A stretch of DNA of 64,000 bases from Morinoia aosen (taxonomy: Eukaryota > Arthropoda > Malacostraca > Amphipoda > Talitridae), in assembly GCA_030386875.1 (NCBI GenBank), contig CM059569.1, positions 46,229,842 through 46,293,841 of the forward strand, in the 5' to 3' direction. Of the stretch, positions 12,119 to 23,737 are shown piece by piece (within the stretch, counting starts at the first letter, position 1; each line of letters begins with the position of its first letter). The notes under the pieces were generated by a model. The model saw nothing but the letters and a program-made list of their open reading frames with translations. It did not search any database and was not told where the DNA came from. The position numbers and the translations under genes are program-made.

Positions 12119-12358
12119 TTTTCGTTCCAAGTCAAGTTTTGCGATGCACTGTCACTCAACAATTATCTTGCTACTTTTCATTTCAAGTCAAGTTTTGCGA
12201 TGCACTGTCACTCAAAACTTATCTCGCTACTTTTGGTTCCAAGACAAGCTTCGCGAGTGCTCTGTCACTACGTTTCGTTCCAAGTCAAGTTTTGCGGGTG
12301 CACTGTCACTCAACTCTTGTCTTGCTACTTTTTGTTCCAAGTCAAGTTTTGCGTGCTT
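12119..12358. repeat. ~57-bp minisatellite, about 4.5 copies
   Basis: Units share GTTCCAAGTCAAGTTTTGCG, then TGCACTGTCACTCAA and CTTGCTACTTTT. One unit is shortened. ORFs in several frames on both strands here are products of the repeat. Confidence 0.85.
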
Positions 12359-13479
12359 CCTGTTAGCTACAGCAAGCCTCACAACTTCTGCCAGTGCTGC
12401 ACTGCTCAGAGCCATGTACCAAAGTTAAAATAGTCCTTCACGCTCCCTGACCACTCAGTCCAAATAAATAATGATTCACGACGATTAAAATTCGAAGAGA
12501 GCCTCTTGCATCAGGGACGCTTAATATCTCATAATGTAGTATAATCTAAGGCTCATGCATCAGATATTGTAGGACGGGAGAAATGTGATTAACTTGTTAC
12601 AGTTTCTCAAGTCTCTTGATGGTACTTTTGTACCAACTCTATTGGAAATAAAGTGTTTTTCTTTCTTCTTTTTTTCTTATGATTTGCCTGAGAGGCTTTG
12701 GTCGTAATGTGTCACAGAGCAAGTGTCTGAAACAGTTAAGCCTGCGCAACTGTTTGAGGCATGTAGATCAGGTGATAAATACATTTTCGCTTATTTATTT
12801 CTTGAAAAATCAACAGTTAGCGAATTCATTTCCTTTCGCATGTGAGTACCTGAGTTACCATTACAGCCATAAGCAAGTGTGGTTTGAAGACAGCCACGTA
12901 CGAGAACTAAATCTAGAACTCCTGCTTGAAGTGTTGTCGTGAAATGCTTCGAATGAAACTTCTGCTAGCACTGACTTCTGAATGACAGGAAAAAACAGTG
13001 AGAGATCATAGAAGATTTAAACTGAAAATATTTTTTCAACTATTTCTGGAACTGTTTGGCAGACCATGGCTGTCCCTTTTCCTCATCTGTTTTATTTTTG
13101 TGAATGAATTTAGAGGTACATCGTCGGCACTAACATTCATCATTGGCATTCATCTGGTACATCATGGGCTAACTTTTATAAATTAGTTCATTAGTCCTGA
13201 AAATGCTTTAGACAAGACTCATTTTTTTAACATATTGACTAGACAATATAACAACACTATTTTTATAAAAATTTGAAAGGAACTAACCCGTCAGTTTCTG
13301 CACTTGTACTTGATCACAGTTTGCTTATCAAGATGCTGGCGCCTTCAACCAAGAATTGCTTTCCCAAAATCGAACAATGTTAATCCTTTCAATGGGTATC
13401 AGAAAGCACTCCCGCGTACAAGCCTTGGTGTAACTATATTCTTCGCTTGCAGCCCGATATTCTTTGTCATTCGTTCAAC
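12359..13479. other. Intergenic, nothing recognised
   Basis: Short ORFs at 12679-12942 and 12998-13186 show no motifs and have intron-like composition. Confidence 0.5.
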
Positions 13480-13785
13480 ATCAGAAGGATACTTCAACTT
13501 CTGAAGAGAGCTCTCGAGGGATAATATCAACAGCTTTCAACATCAGATAGAATAACAGAATACGGAAGTTCAATATCAGAAGGAATACTTCAACTTTTCA
13601 AGAGAGCTCTCGAGGAATATCAACAGCTTTCAACATCAGATGGAATTAAAGAATACAGGAGTTAAACATAGGAAGGAATACTTTAACTTCTCCAGAGAGA
13701 TCCCGAAGGATAACAACAGCTTTCAACATCAGAAAGAATAATTCAACTTCTCAACAGAGCTCTCTCGAGGGAGAATGTCAACTGC
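13480..13785. repeat. Degenerate ~108-bp tandem repeat
   Basis: Roughly three units share CAACATCAGA, GGAATACTTCAACTT, AGAGAGCTCTCGAGG and ATCAACAGCTTTC. The last units are diverged or truncated. Confidence 0.75.
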
Positions 13786-15299
13786 TTTTTCTATGCGCGT
13801 CTATTTATTTATTTCACGAGCTCCTGCATCCAACAATATCAGAGTACAGAAATATGCCGGCATACATTTGGTAAATTACCAGGTATGGAATTTACGCTGT
13901 TGTACTTACGTTGAAACGATTTATTCTTAGAAAAGTATTCGTTACATCTCATGAATGTTGCTCGACTGTTCACGTACCCAGTCAAACCTTTTCGCCAGAG
14001 CATGCATATTTTTCGCCACCTAAGCGATTTAATTACTTGGGCGGCGAAATACATGCATGCAGTCGCCGAAAAAGTTAGACTGGGTAAGGTATGAACTTAA
14101 ATTTTATGAGACCGATCTCGTTGATATCTGAGACTCGTGTTGTTGTTGGTATTGTTCATAGTTTTGAAAGTTTTATTGCATTTTGGAAATGCTGCCTGTG
14201 TTCGTGTTGGTACTAATATGTACATGTGTCGTTTAGATTTTTAGAAAATATATATATGTGTGTATGTTCCAGACAGTATGTACCGAAGTTCTACATTAAA
14301 TTTGAATAAGCAAACGGATTTTCAACGCGTGAACTGTCATTTTTTAAGGATTCAATTTTTGAATAATTTAAGGAAAGGACTTCTTGCACTGATTGACATT
14401 TTGTGCATGGCAGAAGGTACTATTTTTCAGTATACTCGGTTTTGCATAAATGTATTTAGGAGGTTGTTCTGGAATTTCTTCGGAATTTCTAAAATCAATC
14501 TGTAGACAACATCAGGGCTTAAAACCTTTGAAATGGACGTTAAATTTATAAACCTAAAAACACAAGTTTATATTTAAATTGAGTATAAATCCAATCCCAC
14601 TGAAGAAATGTGTATTGAATTAAATCAACTTGAATAATTTACTAGGAAGGATTTTGCGACTTATATTTGCAAAGCTTGTCTTATAAACTTCAATTTAAAT
14701 TTTAAAATAGATCTTAACCACAATTCAACCAGTTGCCATCCAAACGTGAAATTATTTATAAACCTTAAAAGCACTTGGTACAAAGAATCAAATCGAAAAT
14801 CTTGTCGCACAGATCCCGCTTACATCGTACGCAAAATAAAAATTCAATTCAGCTACTCACGACCTCAAAATATCGCACATTTCAATAAAATAAAAAGTAC
14901 AGCAGAGTAACAAGATTGCAGGCGTTTCTCATTTGTGTGATGGTCAAGAAACTGTGAATTTAAAAACAAAGAATCATAAAACAAAAATACTTTCAACGAT
15001 CTCACGCGACCATGCCTGACAAATACATTTATTTCCTAGCTGATGGAAAGTGATATTTCCTCTTCTTTCATAAAAATATTTTTATGTGAGGTTCCTCTCT
15101 AGCCGAGGCTATGAAGGCCTCATTAGACTGCCTTCATAAATTCCCAAGCTGCGAATCTGAGATTTCTAACAATAAGGTTCATTGCTGCTGAATATATATC
15201 GCATCATTGTTGATATAGCAGTGTCTTTCTGGTAGGCTGGAGCGTGTGGGAAATTAGAGCTAAGGCACTCGCGACTTCTGTCTTGTTTTACTTCATCAG
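13786..15299. other. Intergenic, nothing recognised
   Basis: AT-rich. ORFs 13839-14054 (-) and 14260-14505 (+) show no recognisable domain. Confidence 0.5.
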
Positions 15300-15890
15300 A
15301 TTTATTTTGTTTTACCTTGTCTGCCTGGCAAATTTTTGCCTTATTTTACCTTGTCTTCTTCATCCTCACTTTTGTCATGTTCTTCCTTTTCTCTGACCAA
15401 CTTACGTTTTGTTTTCCCTTGCCTGCCTCACCACTACTTTTGTCTTCTTTACCTTGTCTTACTCATCCCTATTTTTGTCTTGCTTTACTTTGTCTTCTTC
15501 ATCCTCACTTTTGTCATGTTCTTCCTTTTCTCTGACCAACTCACGTTTTGTTTTCCCTTGTCTGCCTCACCACTACTTTTGTCTTCTTTACCTTGTCTTA
15601 CTCATCCCTATTTTTGTCTTGCTTTACTTTGTCTGACTCATCACTACCTTTGTCTTCTTTACCTCGTCTGACTCATCCCTATTTTTGCCTTGCTTTACTT
15701 TGTCTGACTCATCACTACTTTTGTCTTGCTTTGCCTTGTCTGCCTCATAACTACTTTTGTCTTCTTTACCTTGTCTGACTCATCACTACTTATGTCTCGT
15801 TTTACCTTGTCTGACTCATCACCATTTTTGTCTCGCTTTACGTCGTTTGTCTCATCACTATACTGTTGTCTTGCTTTACCTTGTCTGCTG
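15300..15890. repeat. 36-bp pyrimidine-rich minisatellite
   Basis: About 15 units built from TTTGTCTTGCTTTAC, CTTGTCTGACTCATC and ACTACTTTTGTCTTC blocks. Strong strand asymmetry (C and T on the + strand). The unit length is a multiple of three, so several frames stay open on both strands; the minus frame gives an acidic/basic DESDKVKR-like repeat. I read it as a minisatellite, not a gene. Confidence 0.85.
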
Positions 15891-16680
15891 GGCAAAAATG
15901 TAAACGATAAAATAAAATAAGATCTATACATTTTCCATAAGAATAGTCTTCGAATGGACGTGTGTGTTTAGTATATATTTATATACTATCATAAATAGCG
16001 TAGAGTGATGAAATAGCCGTTAATAGTTCACTTCAAAATATTCTGATAAAACATTCAAGCGCGATCATGTGAGATTATTTTTAGTATTCGTTGTTACCGA
16101 ATTAAATCATAATATCCTCACGGATTATTTAATTTTCACAAAAAGTATTATGCGCTTGCGAAAAAAAAGATGTTTAATTCGAATCATCTAACAGCAAATT
16201 TTCACCTTTGTCTTCATTTGCTGACGCACCATTAGACCAGCTCTGCTTTTTGAACAAAAAAATTAGCTGTCGATCTCGAAATTGTCAAAATTTTTGTTTA
16301 GCGTGAAGTTCTCAAAATCTTGACTGTACGGCAATTCATTGCTGAAAATATTAATATTCGAAAATTGACATTTCAATGCCATTTCAGTTATTGAGATACT
16401 GATTTTCTATTCGAAAATTTACGAAAAAATATACGCTGGAATATTGGAAATTTTGATGTAGAATAAAATTATATTCCGATCATCACATTGAATTTATATT
16501 TATACTTTGTCATCAAACGAATAACCGAAAATAGCAGTGAAAGAGTCACTGAACGCCGGTGTAGTTGAGAGCAATGGTCTTTCTTAAAATAATAAGTATA
16601 GAGCTAGAAATATCGGTCAACGAGAGGTAGAACCGACGTCTCCACGCGCGATTTCAAATAGTTCTAGTGACTGGTTTCGG
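15891..16680. other. Intergenic, nothing recognised
   Basis: AT-rich, no supported feature. Confidence 0.5.
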
Positions 16681-16946
16681 CCACGGTAGAGGATACAAGG
16701 TATGGTCATTTCTATGGAAGAAAATACACCTCCTCTTGTTTGGCTAGCCAATAGAAAGGCGTTATTTGAAACTTTATGACGTCACCAAAACGCCATGTCG
16801 GTAGGCCAATAGTGGAGCCAGATTTGGGGGTAGCAGTGCTACCAGATGCAAGATGAGCGCTGCTATTGCTTCGTTTTGACGTCAACAAAACCAGACCGTC
16901 AACGAAAACAAACTGGTTTGAACCTACCTTGTTTCCTCTACCGTGG
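16681..16946. mobile_element. MITE with CCACGGTAGAGGA termini, copy 1
   Basis: 266-bp non-coding element. The left end CCACGGTAGAGGATACAAGG is the near-perfect inverse of the right end, which reads CCTTGTTTCCTCTACCGTGG. The interior matches the copy at 23084-23354 (shared GCCAATAG, TTTATGACGTCACCA, GAGCGCTGCTATTG). Target duplication is unclear, so the superfamily is open. TGACGTCA-type (CRE-like) sites occur inside. Confidence 0.75.
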
Positions 16947-17331
16947 CTTCGGTCTAGTGCGTACGATGTATGAATATTTACGTATATTTGATACAGTAGG
17001 CGTGTATTTGTGTACTCACGAACCCCTTGCTACCGAAACACAATTTGAGAGTTAAGTTTGTTTCTATTAGTTTGTTTCGGTTTGTTCGAGTCTTTGCTTA
17101 CGTGGTTATCGTATTTATCGTGGATCTTCGAGAGGCTCTTATATAACCTGCGTATTTAGATATGTATCTTTGCGATTTTTATATTTTCGAAAACTGAATT
17201 TTGCTCATCTCTCATATATTTCTCTATGTCCGTGTTGAAGACTTTCACCAATGAGAATTTTGTTACAGTACATAATTCTTTAAAAATTTCTATTCCATTT
17301 AAGTCGAAATTAAGAAACAAAATTTCATTCA
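16947..17331. other. Intergenic, nothing recognised
   Basis: The minus ORF 17156-17350 has no recognised domain. Confidence 0.45.
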
Positions 17332-17600
17332 TTATGCATTGTTCTTCCATTCGATCACTTGCGAAGTCTTGAATGGTAGTGCACTCAATTTTCGCTGCAT
17401 TTTGCCCCGTACTTTATTCATCATCTTCTTCAAAGGTCAAACATCACTTCTGACAATAGAGCAGGCTCTGATCTCACAAATAAACCGCAGAGAATAATCG
17501 AGAACGTTGAGATCTGGTGAAGAGGGAGGCCACTCTTCATTGCTGAAAAGACTGGGATGCTCATCTTCACATTATCGTTGTGTTAGACGAGTACCCTGGC
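17332..17600 (-). pseudogene. Decayed mariner-like (Tc1/mariner) transposase C-terminus
   Basis: Minus-strand translation contains EEWPPSSPDLNVLDYSLRF, then ACSIVRSDV, a TGA, and PLKKMMNKVR, ending at a TAA at 17332-17334. This is the hallmark WPP-x-SPDLNPLDYS block with the third catalytic Asp of mariner transposases, followed by the usual C-terminal helices. At least two in-frame stops and loss of the upstream catalytic part mark it as a dead fragment. No terminal repeats were found. Confidence 0.75.
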
Positions 17601-19301
17601 TTGTCCCTAAGTTCCGTAAATGATTGCTAATGCTACCGATGTTTTGTTGCAAAATTTCCTTCATTTACATCGATATTTACTCAATGAATGAATCGTATGA
17701 AGACATCTTAAATCATCTGTGAACATTCGACCCAAAAATTCCGGATGCTTGTTCCTGAATCTGTAAATATCTGACCAAAAAAAATGAATCCATGCTTCTG
17801 AGTTTTCACGATTTTTAAACATGAAAAACTAGTGGAGCTGGTGATTGTATTTGTGAGTCGGACGTAATAAGATACTGCAATACTCGTTTATGAAACTCAA
17901 TAATTTTGGTTACGTAGAATCAAATGATCTGTGAAGAGTTTCTCTAGTGTGAAAAAGATACTTGTAAATTTCAGGCAATAAACAAAATCACCCATTGCAG
18001 CCAAGTGTGGCTGATAGAAGAAGTCGGTCATTCTGAATCATGCAAAATTATTCCAGTGAACGGACTCAGTATATTCTGCACGCGGTCCTCGCCAAAGCCT
18101 AGGTCTCTTTGACATTTTTCATCACTTCCATGCTGAAGAACAGCCTTGTTCATTTTTTGTGTTGTTTACGAGTTTTGACCCAGTGGGTATGTGATATGAC
18201 ATTAAAACGTAATTCTGAGTCACGTGAGTGCAAAATTGCTTCATGTTTCTGATGCTATTTTTGTGAAATTGATACGGCAAAATCCAAAACACGGTGCTAA
18301 ATGGCAACCATTTATTCTAATTATTATCGAATTTGTAAAATAGTGTGCGAAGTTAAGGGATTTAGTACTTCCGTACTGGCTGCTGTGTCATCAATAACGT
18401 AGTCAAAGCCTGCCTTTTCATCTACGCTACATGCTTTGAGCGTGAAGGCCAATTCTGCAAGCGGTGTCTAAGTCTTATACACGTATGATATTAAGATGTG
18501 ACTCAAACGAGTCGTGTTGGGCTAGTGACGAAGTCTGTTTTGAAAATATTTTATTTTCTTATTCTTCACTCGACACCCATCCTTTTCAAACGATTTTTTT
18601 ATTCCTGTGGCATCATACAGTTTCAAATGAATACGTTAATCCTAACGTAGCATTATTCAATTTTAAATTATTTATAATTATATTATTTGGTCCGTGCTCT
18701 CGTGTTGGTTACAGTGTTCTCTAAAACCTGTACTTAATTCTATATCTATAGTGAGTCCCCCGTGACTCAGGATCAGTCAAGGCTCTACTCGCAATATTTG
18801 AACTTAACAAATAGGTGAGCACTCGTATATTTGTTCTTTTTTATGTACTCAAGTTATGACGATGTACAAATCAAGAAAAAATATTCAGTGACAGTCGTTG
18901 GAGTTTGTGCCGCAATTCTAAAATTAACAGCCTCCTTTCTATACGGCCATGATATATTATTTTCTATATCATTACACGTTAATTAATGGAAGGATGTGTC
19001 AATAGTTAGGAATATGTGATGGGAGGTCAGCTGGATTATACGGTATTGCTTTCTACATTATCAGACGTCCATTGAAAGTTAAAGTCAGGGGTTAGGAATA
19101 TGTTCCATAACTTTACTCGCATTTTAAAAACAATCCTTAAAATTCAACCTCTCACATCTGTTCCTCAGCTCTGCAATAACGCGTAACGCACACTACCGGG
19201 GTCGTATTTGTGAACATTTTTCGTAGTCATTGCGTGACTCCTAGCAGCGTAAGTTCTACGTCGACTTGGCTACAATGTCTGTTGTACCGCAACGACAACG
19301 A
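17601..19301. other. Intergenic, nothing recognised
   Basis: May include more decayed transposon sequence next to the mariner fragment, but no motif could be supported. Confidence 0.45.
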
Positions 19302-19518
19302 AAAAATTGTTCTCAAGACTATAATCAAATCCCAAGGTTATAATTATGACCATGCATGATCACGATTACGCGATAAAAATTGTTCTCAAGACTACAATCA
19401 GGTCCCAAGGTTATAATTATGACCATGCATGATCACGATTACGCGATAAAAATTGTTCTCAAGAGTATAATCAAATCCCAAGGTAATAATTATGACCATG
19501 CATGATCACGATTACGCC
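19302..19518. repeat. 73-bp tandem repeat, three copies
   Basis: Units begin AAAAATTGTTCTCAAGA at 19302, 19375 and 19448 and end near ATGCATGATCACGATTACG. Copies differ at only a few positions. Confidence 0.9.
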
Positions 19519-19999
19519 ACCATGACCATTTTAGAGTGAAATTTTTGCAAACCAAAAACTTAAATTCGCTAACGAATGCGTGAGTTAATGCTTAACTTCT
19601 TACGCAAGTACGTTAAATAATCTCTGCATTACGAAATTATGTGTAATTTTTTTTAAACCAGAATTCAAACTGGAGCGTGTAAGAATGGAGGAGGAAATAT
19701 TATTCATAAGCAACCCAAAACTTTGTATTTTGAATCGTTGGTAGCAATTGTTTCTAAAGAAGTATATATTGAGTAGTTGGTAAGCAATAGCTGTTTAGAA
19801 TAACTATTCTGTTGTATAGATAACACTGTGATAGTGCTCTTGTTTTAGCTATTAGAATCCTACTACCCATACTCTTTGTACCACATATCTATTTTGAAAC
19901 TGTGAACACGATGTGAACGATGCTAGTAAATGGGCACGTGACAAACTGATACTTTTCTCTACCCTTAATTTTCTCGACCTCTTCTGGAGAAACTACCTT

Positions 20000-20286
20000 A
20001 AACAAACAAACATCGGCATCTAAGGATGCTTTATTTCCAAACAAGCCTGATATATTTTACCTTGTTCAATGGTTTTTCAAATGACTTCTAAATGCATTAG
20101 GAGGACATGACGGCTTCCCCTGGTCAAGACCAGTACCCATTTCAGACACGTGGGTAGAGTGGGGTATTGTGCTTTGAATTATTCCCCCATACCCAACGGA
20201 GAAAGTCGCCACCCAGCGCCGGAATTCGAACCCTCGACGCCCTCTTGGAAGGACGGGTCCTTTAACCTCACGGCTATGACGAGCAC
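20000..20286 (-). mobile_element. tRNA-derived SINE, copy 1
   Basis: The minus-strand head has an A-box-like TAGCCGTGAGGTTAAAGG and a B-box-like GGGTTCGAATTCC. The body shares blocks with the copies at 37020 and 61339 (ACGGCTTCCCC/ACGGTTCCCCC, GTGGGGTATTGTGCTT, AAGCCTGATA). The 3' end has GATGCCGATGTTTG followed by TTTG repeats. It marks this interval as host genomic DNA. Confidence 0.8.
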
Positions 20287-20400
20287 TTGAGTTGAAGGTG
20301 ACTTGCCTGCTATCAAGCGCAGTTCATTCCAAGCCATTTACTCTTAACCCATTTCAACCCAATTTTTTCCCTCATGTTCCCAATATTACAACCACTGTTT

Positions 20401-21120
20401 TTAGACTGACGCTGGCATCAGGTTATCACCAACATCAGAGTGGGAACTGAACTGCCATCCATTAGAAAGCTTCAAAATTACAATAACGCAAAAATTCGAC
20501 GAGAAAAAAATTGTGTTAACATTGTTAGTGAGTACCATATTGGCACGTGGGGCTGTTATAGGTGAGTCTGATAATACATAAAAAGACCTTTCATCAGCAA
20601 CCGAAGATTTCAACGGATACATGTCGTCTTCGCACACTTTGCTCTAAACAGAACGCACTCTCATTCTTGAGTAACACACTTCGACGTTGGAACTTTGATG
20701 TAGCAGAAGGTCACTCCTTTACAGGCTTCGTCAACCTCATCTTCACGCCAAGCAAGTCTAAACTTTCTGTGAATGTACTTAGTAATCGCAACGATTCAAG
20801 TTTCTCTGCTCGCTCATTAAGATCGAGTTTGAAAATGTGAACTAAATAAACTGCACTAAAATCAACCTCCTTACTTTTCCCCTCATGTCCTTAACTCGAC
20901 GTGCTGATTACGATGAACAATAAAGAAGATGTATTCCTCTGCCAACGCTTTTTTTTTGCAGACGCTGTGAGATACAGACATTATTCCCAGCGGCCATTCT
21001 ACTGGAAATCCAGACGACCCGAATTCCACGGAGGTTGCCAGAGACGAGAGCAATTCACTTCCTTCCCGCGCGAGATCAGAATCAGGGTCATCAAACGAAA
21101 CTTTTACAAACGTTTCCATG
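20401..21120 (-). pseudogene. Fragments of protein-like sequence downstream of the TAR-rich frame
   Basis: Three minus-strand pieces look coding in different frames: about 21120-20930 (METFVKVSFDDPDSDLAREG and on), about 20850-20711 (NERAEKLESLRLLSTF and on to a TGA), and about 20640-20525 (VCEDDMYPLKSSVADERS and on). Either they are exons of one decayed gene with the frame at 21480-22946, or separate remnants. No family recognised. Confidence 0.3.
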
Positions 21121-21479
21121 TTTTTCTCTAGTACAAAGCTGTTCCTTAGATTATATTTCATTTTAGATCACGAAGCTTGGATTGTAACTTCAGGACAAAA
21201 TTTTACGCCAATAGAAGTAATAACAATCGATATGCTCTCTTCGTTAAATAAGGTTGAATAAAATAACACAGCATCCATAGGCATTTTACAACACTGAGTC
21301 ACGCAAAAATTGGAATGTTAATTTTTTCTCCCGACACAAATTTTTAGGCCGCAAATTTTACTGCAATTCAAACCCAAAAATTCAAAATTGACATGAAAAA
21401 GACTGAACTGGGGAGCGTCAAAAATTTCACTGAAGTTTTACAAAGTGAGCTGGAAGAAAACATGCGTGCCTCTCGAACT

Positions 21480-22946
21480 TCACCGATGTGAACAAATACA
21501 CTCGTGTTCTTTGGCTTCTTCAAGCGCGTGGCACATGCAGCCAGAGGTCGAGCAGCTCGGGTTCGTGGAGGTAACGTTAATTTCTTCAGATGTTACATCA
21601 GTTTCTTACATGGCACAAGTGCACTACAACCTCCCTGACAGATGAATACACATGTTCTCCGCGAGAATATATCCACAGTCGCCATTTCTCAACATGAGAG
21701 GCACTAGCACTCCGTCGATCGCGACTGTGGTTCCAGTCTCAGCTTAGGAATTGATTCGTTTCGGGAGAAAAATTCTCGACTGTTGAGAAACAGTAACTGG
21801 TCGACTTGTTGTGCTGCTTAAAGTTAAACTCTCGGTTGAGTTTTGGTCTTGCGAGGCGTTAAAAAAATCACTGTTCATCGACGCGTTAGCAAATTTTAAA
21901 GATGAAAAAATATCAAACTCGGGATTTTGATATCCTGAGAGCACCTAACGCGAGGCTTCTTCCTTCGGTGGCTGTGCACGCGCACTTCCAGGATGAGAGA
22001 TCGAGGTGCTTATGCTGCTGGCAGCTTTCTATCGAGAAAGTTTCTTTTTCTCATCCAAGAGTTTCTATTTTTCAACAACAATTTACGAAAGCGACTTTAA
22101 CGATTGCTGTCCTTCAAGTGGTTGTTGCTGCTATGGCTTGATAAAAGTTGGCTACCTGTCGGACACCTCCGACTGTTGAAAATTCTCTTAACCCCGCGTG
22201 AAACTTCGTACGTTTTGATCCGTTTGGTCGTTGACATCATCAAGAAAAGAAACCATTTTAGAAATTGAGGTTGGCTCCTCTTCATTTTGACTTGAATCGC
22301 TTTTCTCAGTTTTTCTTCGAGACTTATTTGAGTCACCCATTTGACGGGAACTCCGTGGTTCTTATTCTAAAACTCTAGAAACTGCATCGCTAGTATGCTC
22401 GCTGACAGGCATAGTTTCGACAACATCAGATGTTTCTTTGACATCTGGTAGACTATCCTCGCTCAAAACACGTTGCCCGACTTCAGAGACTTCTAGAATA
22501 CTGTGATATAGTTTTGAAAGAGTGCCGATTGCTTTTGTGATATCCTAAGCACTAATTCCAGCGGATACACCGTCATTTTCCGCGCCCTTGAAACCTTCGT
22601 TTCTGTTTCTTAAATCTTATCGTGACTGTTCAAGGACATCTCGATCATAGTTCCCTTCTTCATGGATAGGCGGTAATGCTTGATCTTGCTGACTGCGTGA
22701 ACTAGACTTGGGACTCTGCCAAGTTTCCTTTTACATTTCCTGCGTTTGTTGTTATAGTATTTGAATATCTTTCTCCTTATCCCGAGCGTCTCTGAATATT
22801 TCTTAATTCCCTTCGTGAGGGACCAGGCACAAACAACCGTGCGGGCAACGACTTCTCTCGAGACCGTGGGATGATAATTATTCAGTACTTTGACTCAAAG
22901 TTCTATCTATACACGTGTGGTAATGATGGTGCCGTGGTTTCTGCAT
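21480..22946 (-). pseudogene. Protein-like frame with 17 TAA/TAG, no TGA before its end
   Basis: Reading from ATG at 22946 gives 488 codons to a TGA at 21482-21480. The translation is strongly protein-like: rich in E, D, K, Q, S and N, with coiled-coil-like stretches (DKEKDIQIL, EKxKLLDEKKKLSRxKAAS) and a Cys-rich end (CTCAM, CMCHALEEAKEHECIC). It contains 10 TAA and 7 TAG codons, several beside glutamines, and no indel is needed across 1.47 kb. Simple decay should also give TGA and frameshifts. It may be a dead gene, or a gene from an organism reading TAA/TAG as Gln (some ciliates, hexamitids, oxymonads). Product unknown. Frame assignment upstream of about 22815 is less sure. Confidence 0.4.
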
Positions 22947-23083
22947 CCCATCCCTAACCGCTCATGAGATTTTCCTGTTTATAGTTCCTCTAGCTTCTCA
23001 TATGGCTCGAAGATGAGGGACTGAGGCGTAGCATGAATACCATCACATTGGCCTTTTTTTTCCCCCACTGATGCAAATTACAA

Positions 23084-23354
23084 CCACGGTAAGGAAACAA
23101 GGTAGAGTCTTTTCTATGGGTGAAAATACACCTCTTATTGTACGACTAGCCAATAGAGAGGCTTATTTAAACCAAACTTTATGACGTCACCATTGCGCCC
23201 TGTCGTTAGGTCAATAGCGGTGCCAGAATTGGGGCTAGCAGTGTTGTCAGCTGCAATATGAGCGCTGCTATTGGTTCGTTGCCATGACGTCAGCATTGCC
23301 AAACGGTCAACGAAAAACGACTGGTTTGACCCTAACTTGTTTCTTCTACCGTGG
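23084..23354. mobile_element. MITE with CCACGGTA termini, copy 2
   Basis: 271 bp, same orientation and interior as copy 1. Ends CCACGGTAAGGAAACAAGG and CTTGTTTCTTCTACCGTGG. It sits about 140 bp upstream of the TAR-rich minus-strand frame. Confidence 0.75.
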
Positions 23355-23737
23355 TTAAAACCTTCACCGCTTCACTGAGATACAAAGCTAGGCCCGAAAG
23401 TCATAAGACTACCTCGTTGCTTCTCAATTTCATTCTGCTGTCAGAAATAGCAAAATTTTCCGAAGTATGTACGCAATCGATTGAGCATAGAAAAGCGATT
23501 TTCAACTTCAACTCTCATGAAAATTGGACGACAGGCTACTTGCAACAATGGATACTGGAGCGAGTGACAGAAGAAACATATCTTGAAAGCGCATCCCTGT
23601 TTATAAATTTTCTCAAAGGTTGTCGATCCAAAAAAATGATAGTTCATCATTACCTCAGGCGCTGCGCTATCATTCTTCATCTTCTCTCAAGGGAATATGA
23701 AAATAAACAAGGTTTTGCAAAACATTATGATCGTTAA
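23351..23737 (+). CDS. Unassigned 128-codon ORF
   Basis: Open from a GTG in the MITE end to TAA at 23735-23737; the first Met codon is well inside. The product has no motif I recognise; it is mixed charged and hydrophobic (TGYLQQWILERVTEETYLES, HHYLRRCAIILHLLSREYEN). The opposite strand is open for 79 codons too. It could be chance or a remnant exon. Confidence 0.18.
   Translation: MVKTFTASLRYKARPESHKTTSLLLNFILLSEIAKFSEVCTQSIEHRKAIFNFNSHENWTTGYLQQWILERVTEETYLESASLFINFLKGCRSKKMIVHHYLRRCAIILHLLSREYENKQGFAKHYDR

Noticed and set aside
15317..15931. Several Leu/Phe/Ser-rich ORFs (+) and a Lys/Asp-rich ORF (-)
   Set aside because: All lie in the 36-bp minisatellite and overlap each other in several frames.
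20000..20286. Functional tRNA gene
   Set aside because: A and B boxes are present but no cloverleaf folds, and the same body recurs at two other places, so it is a SINE.
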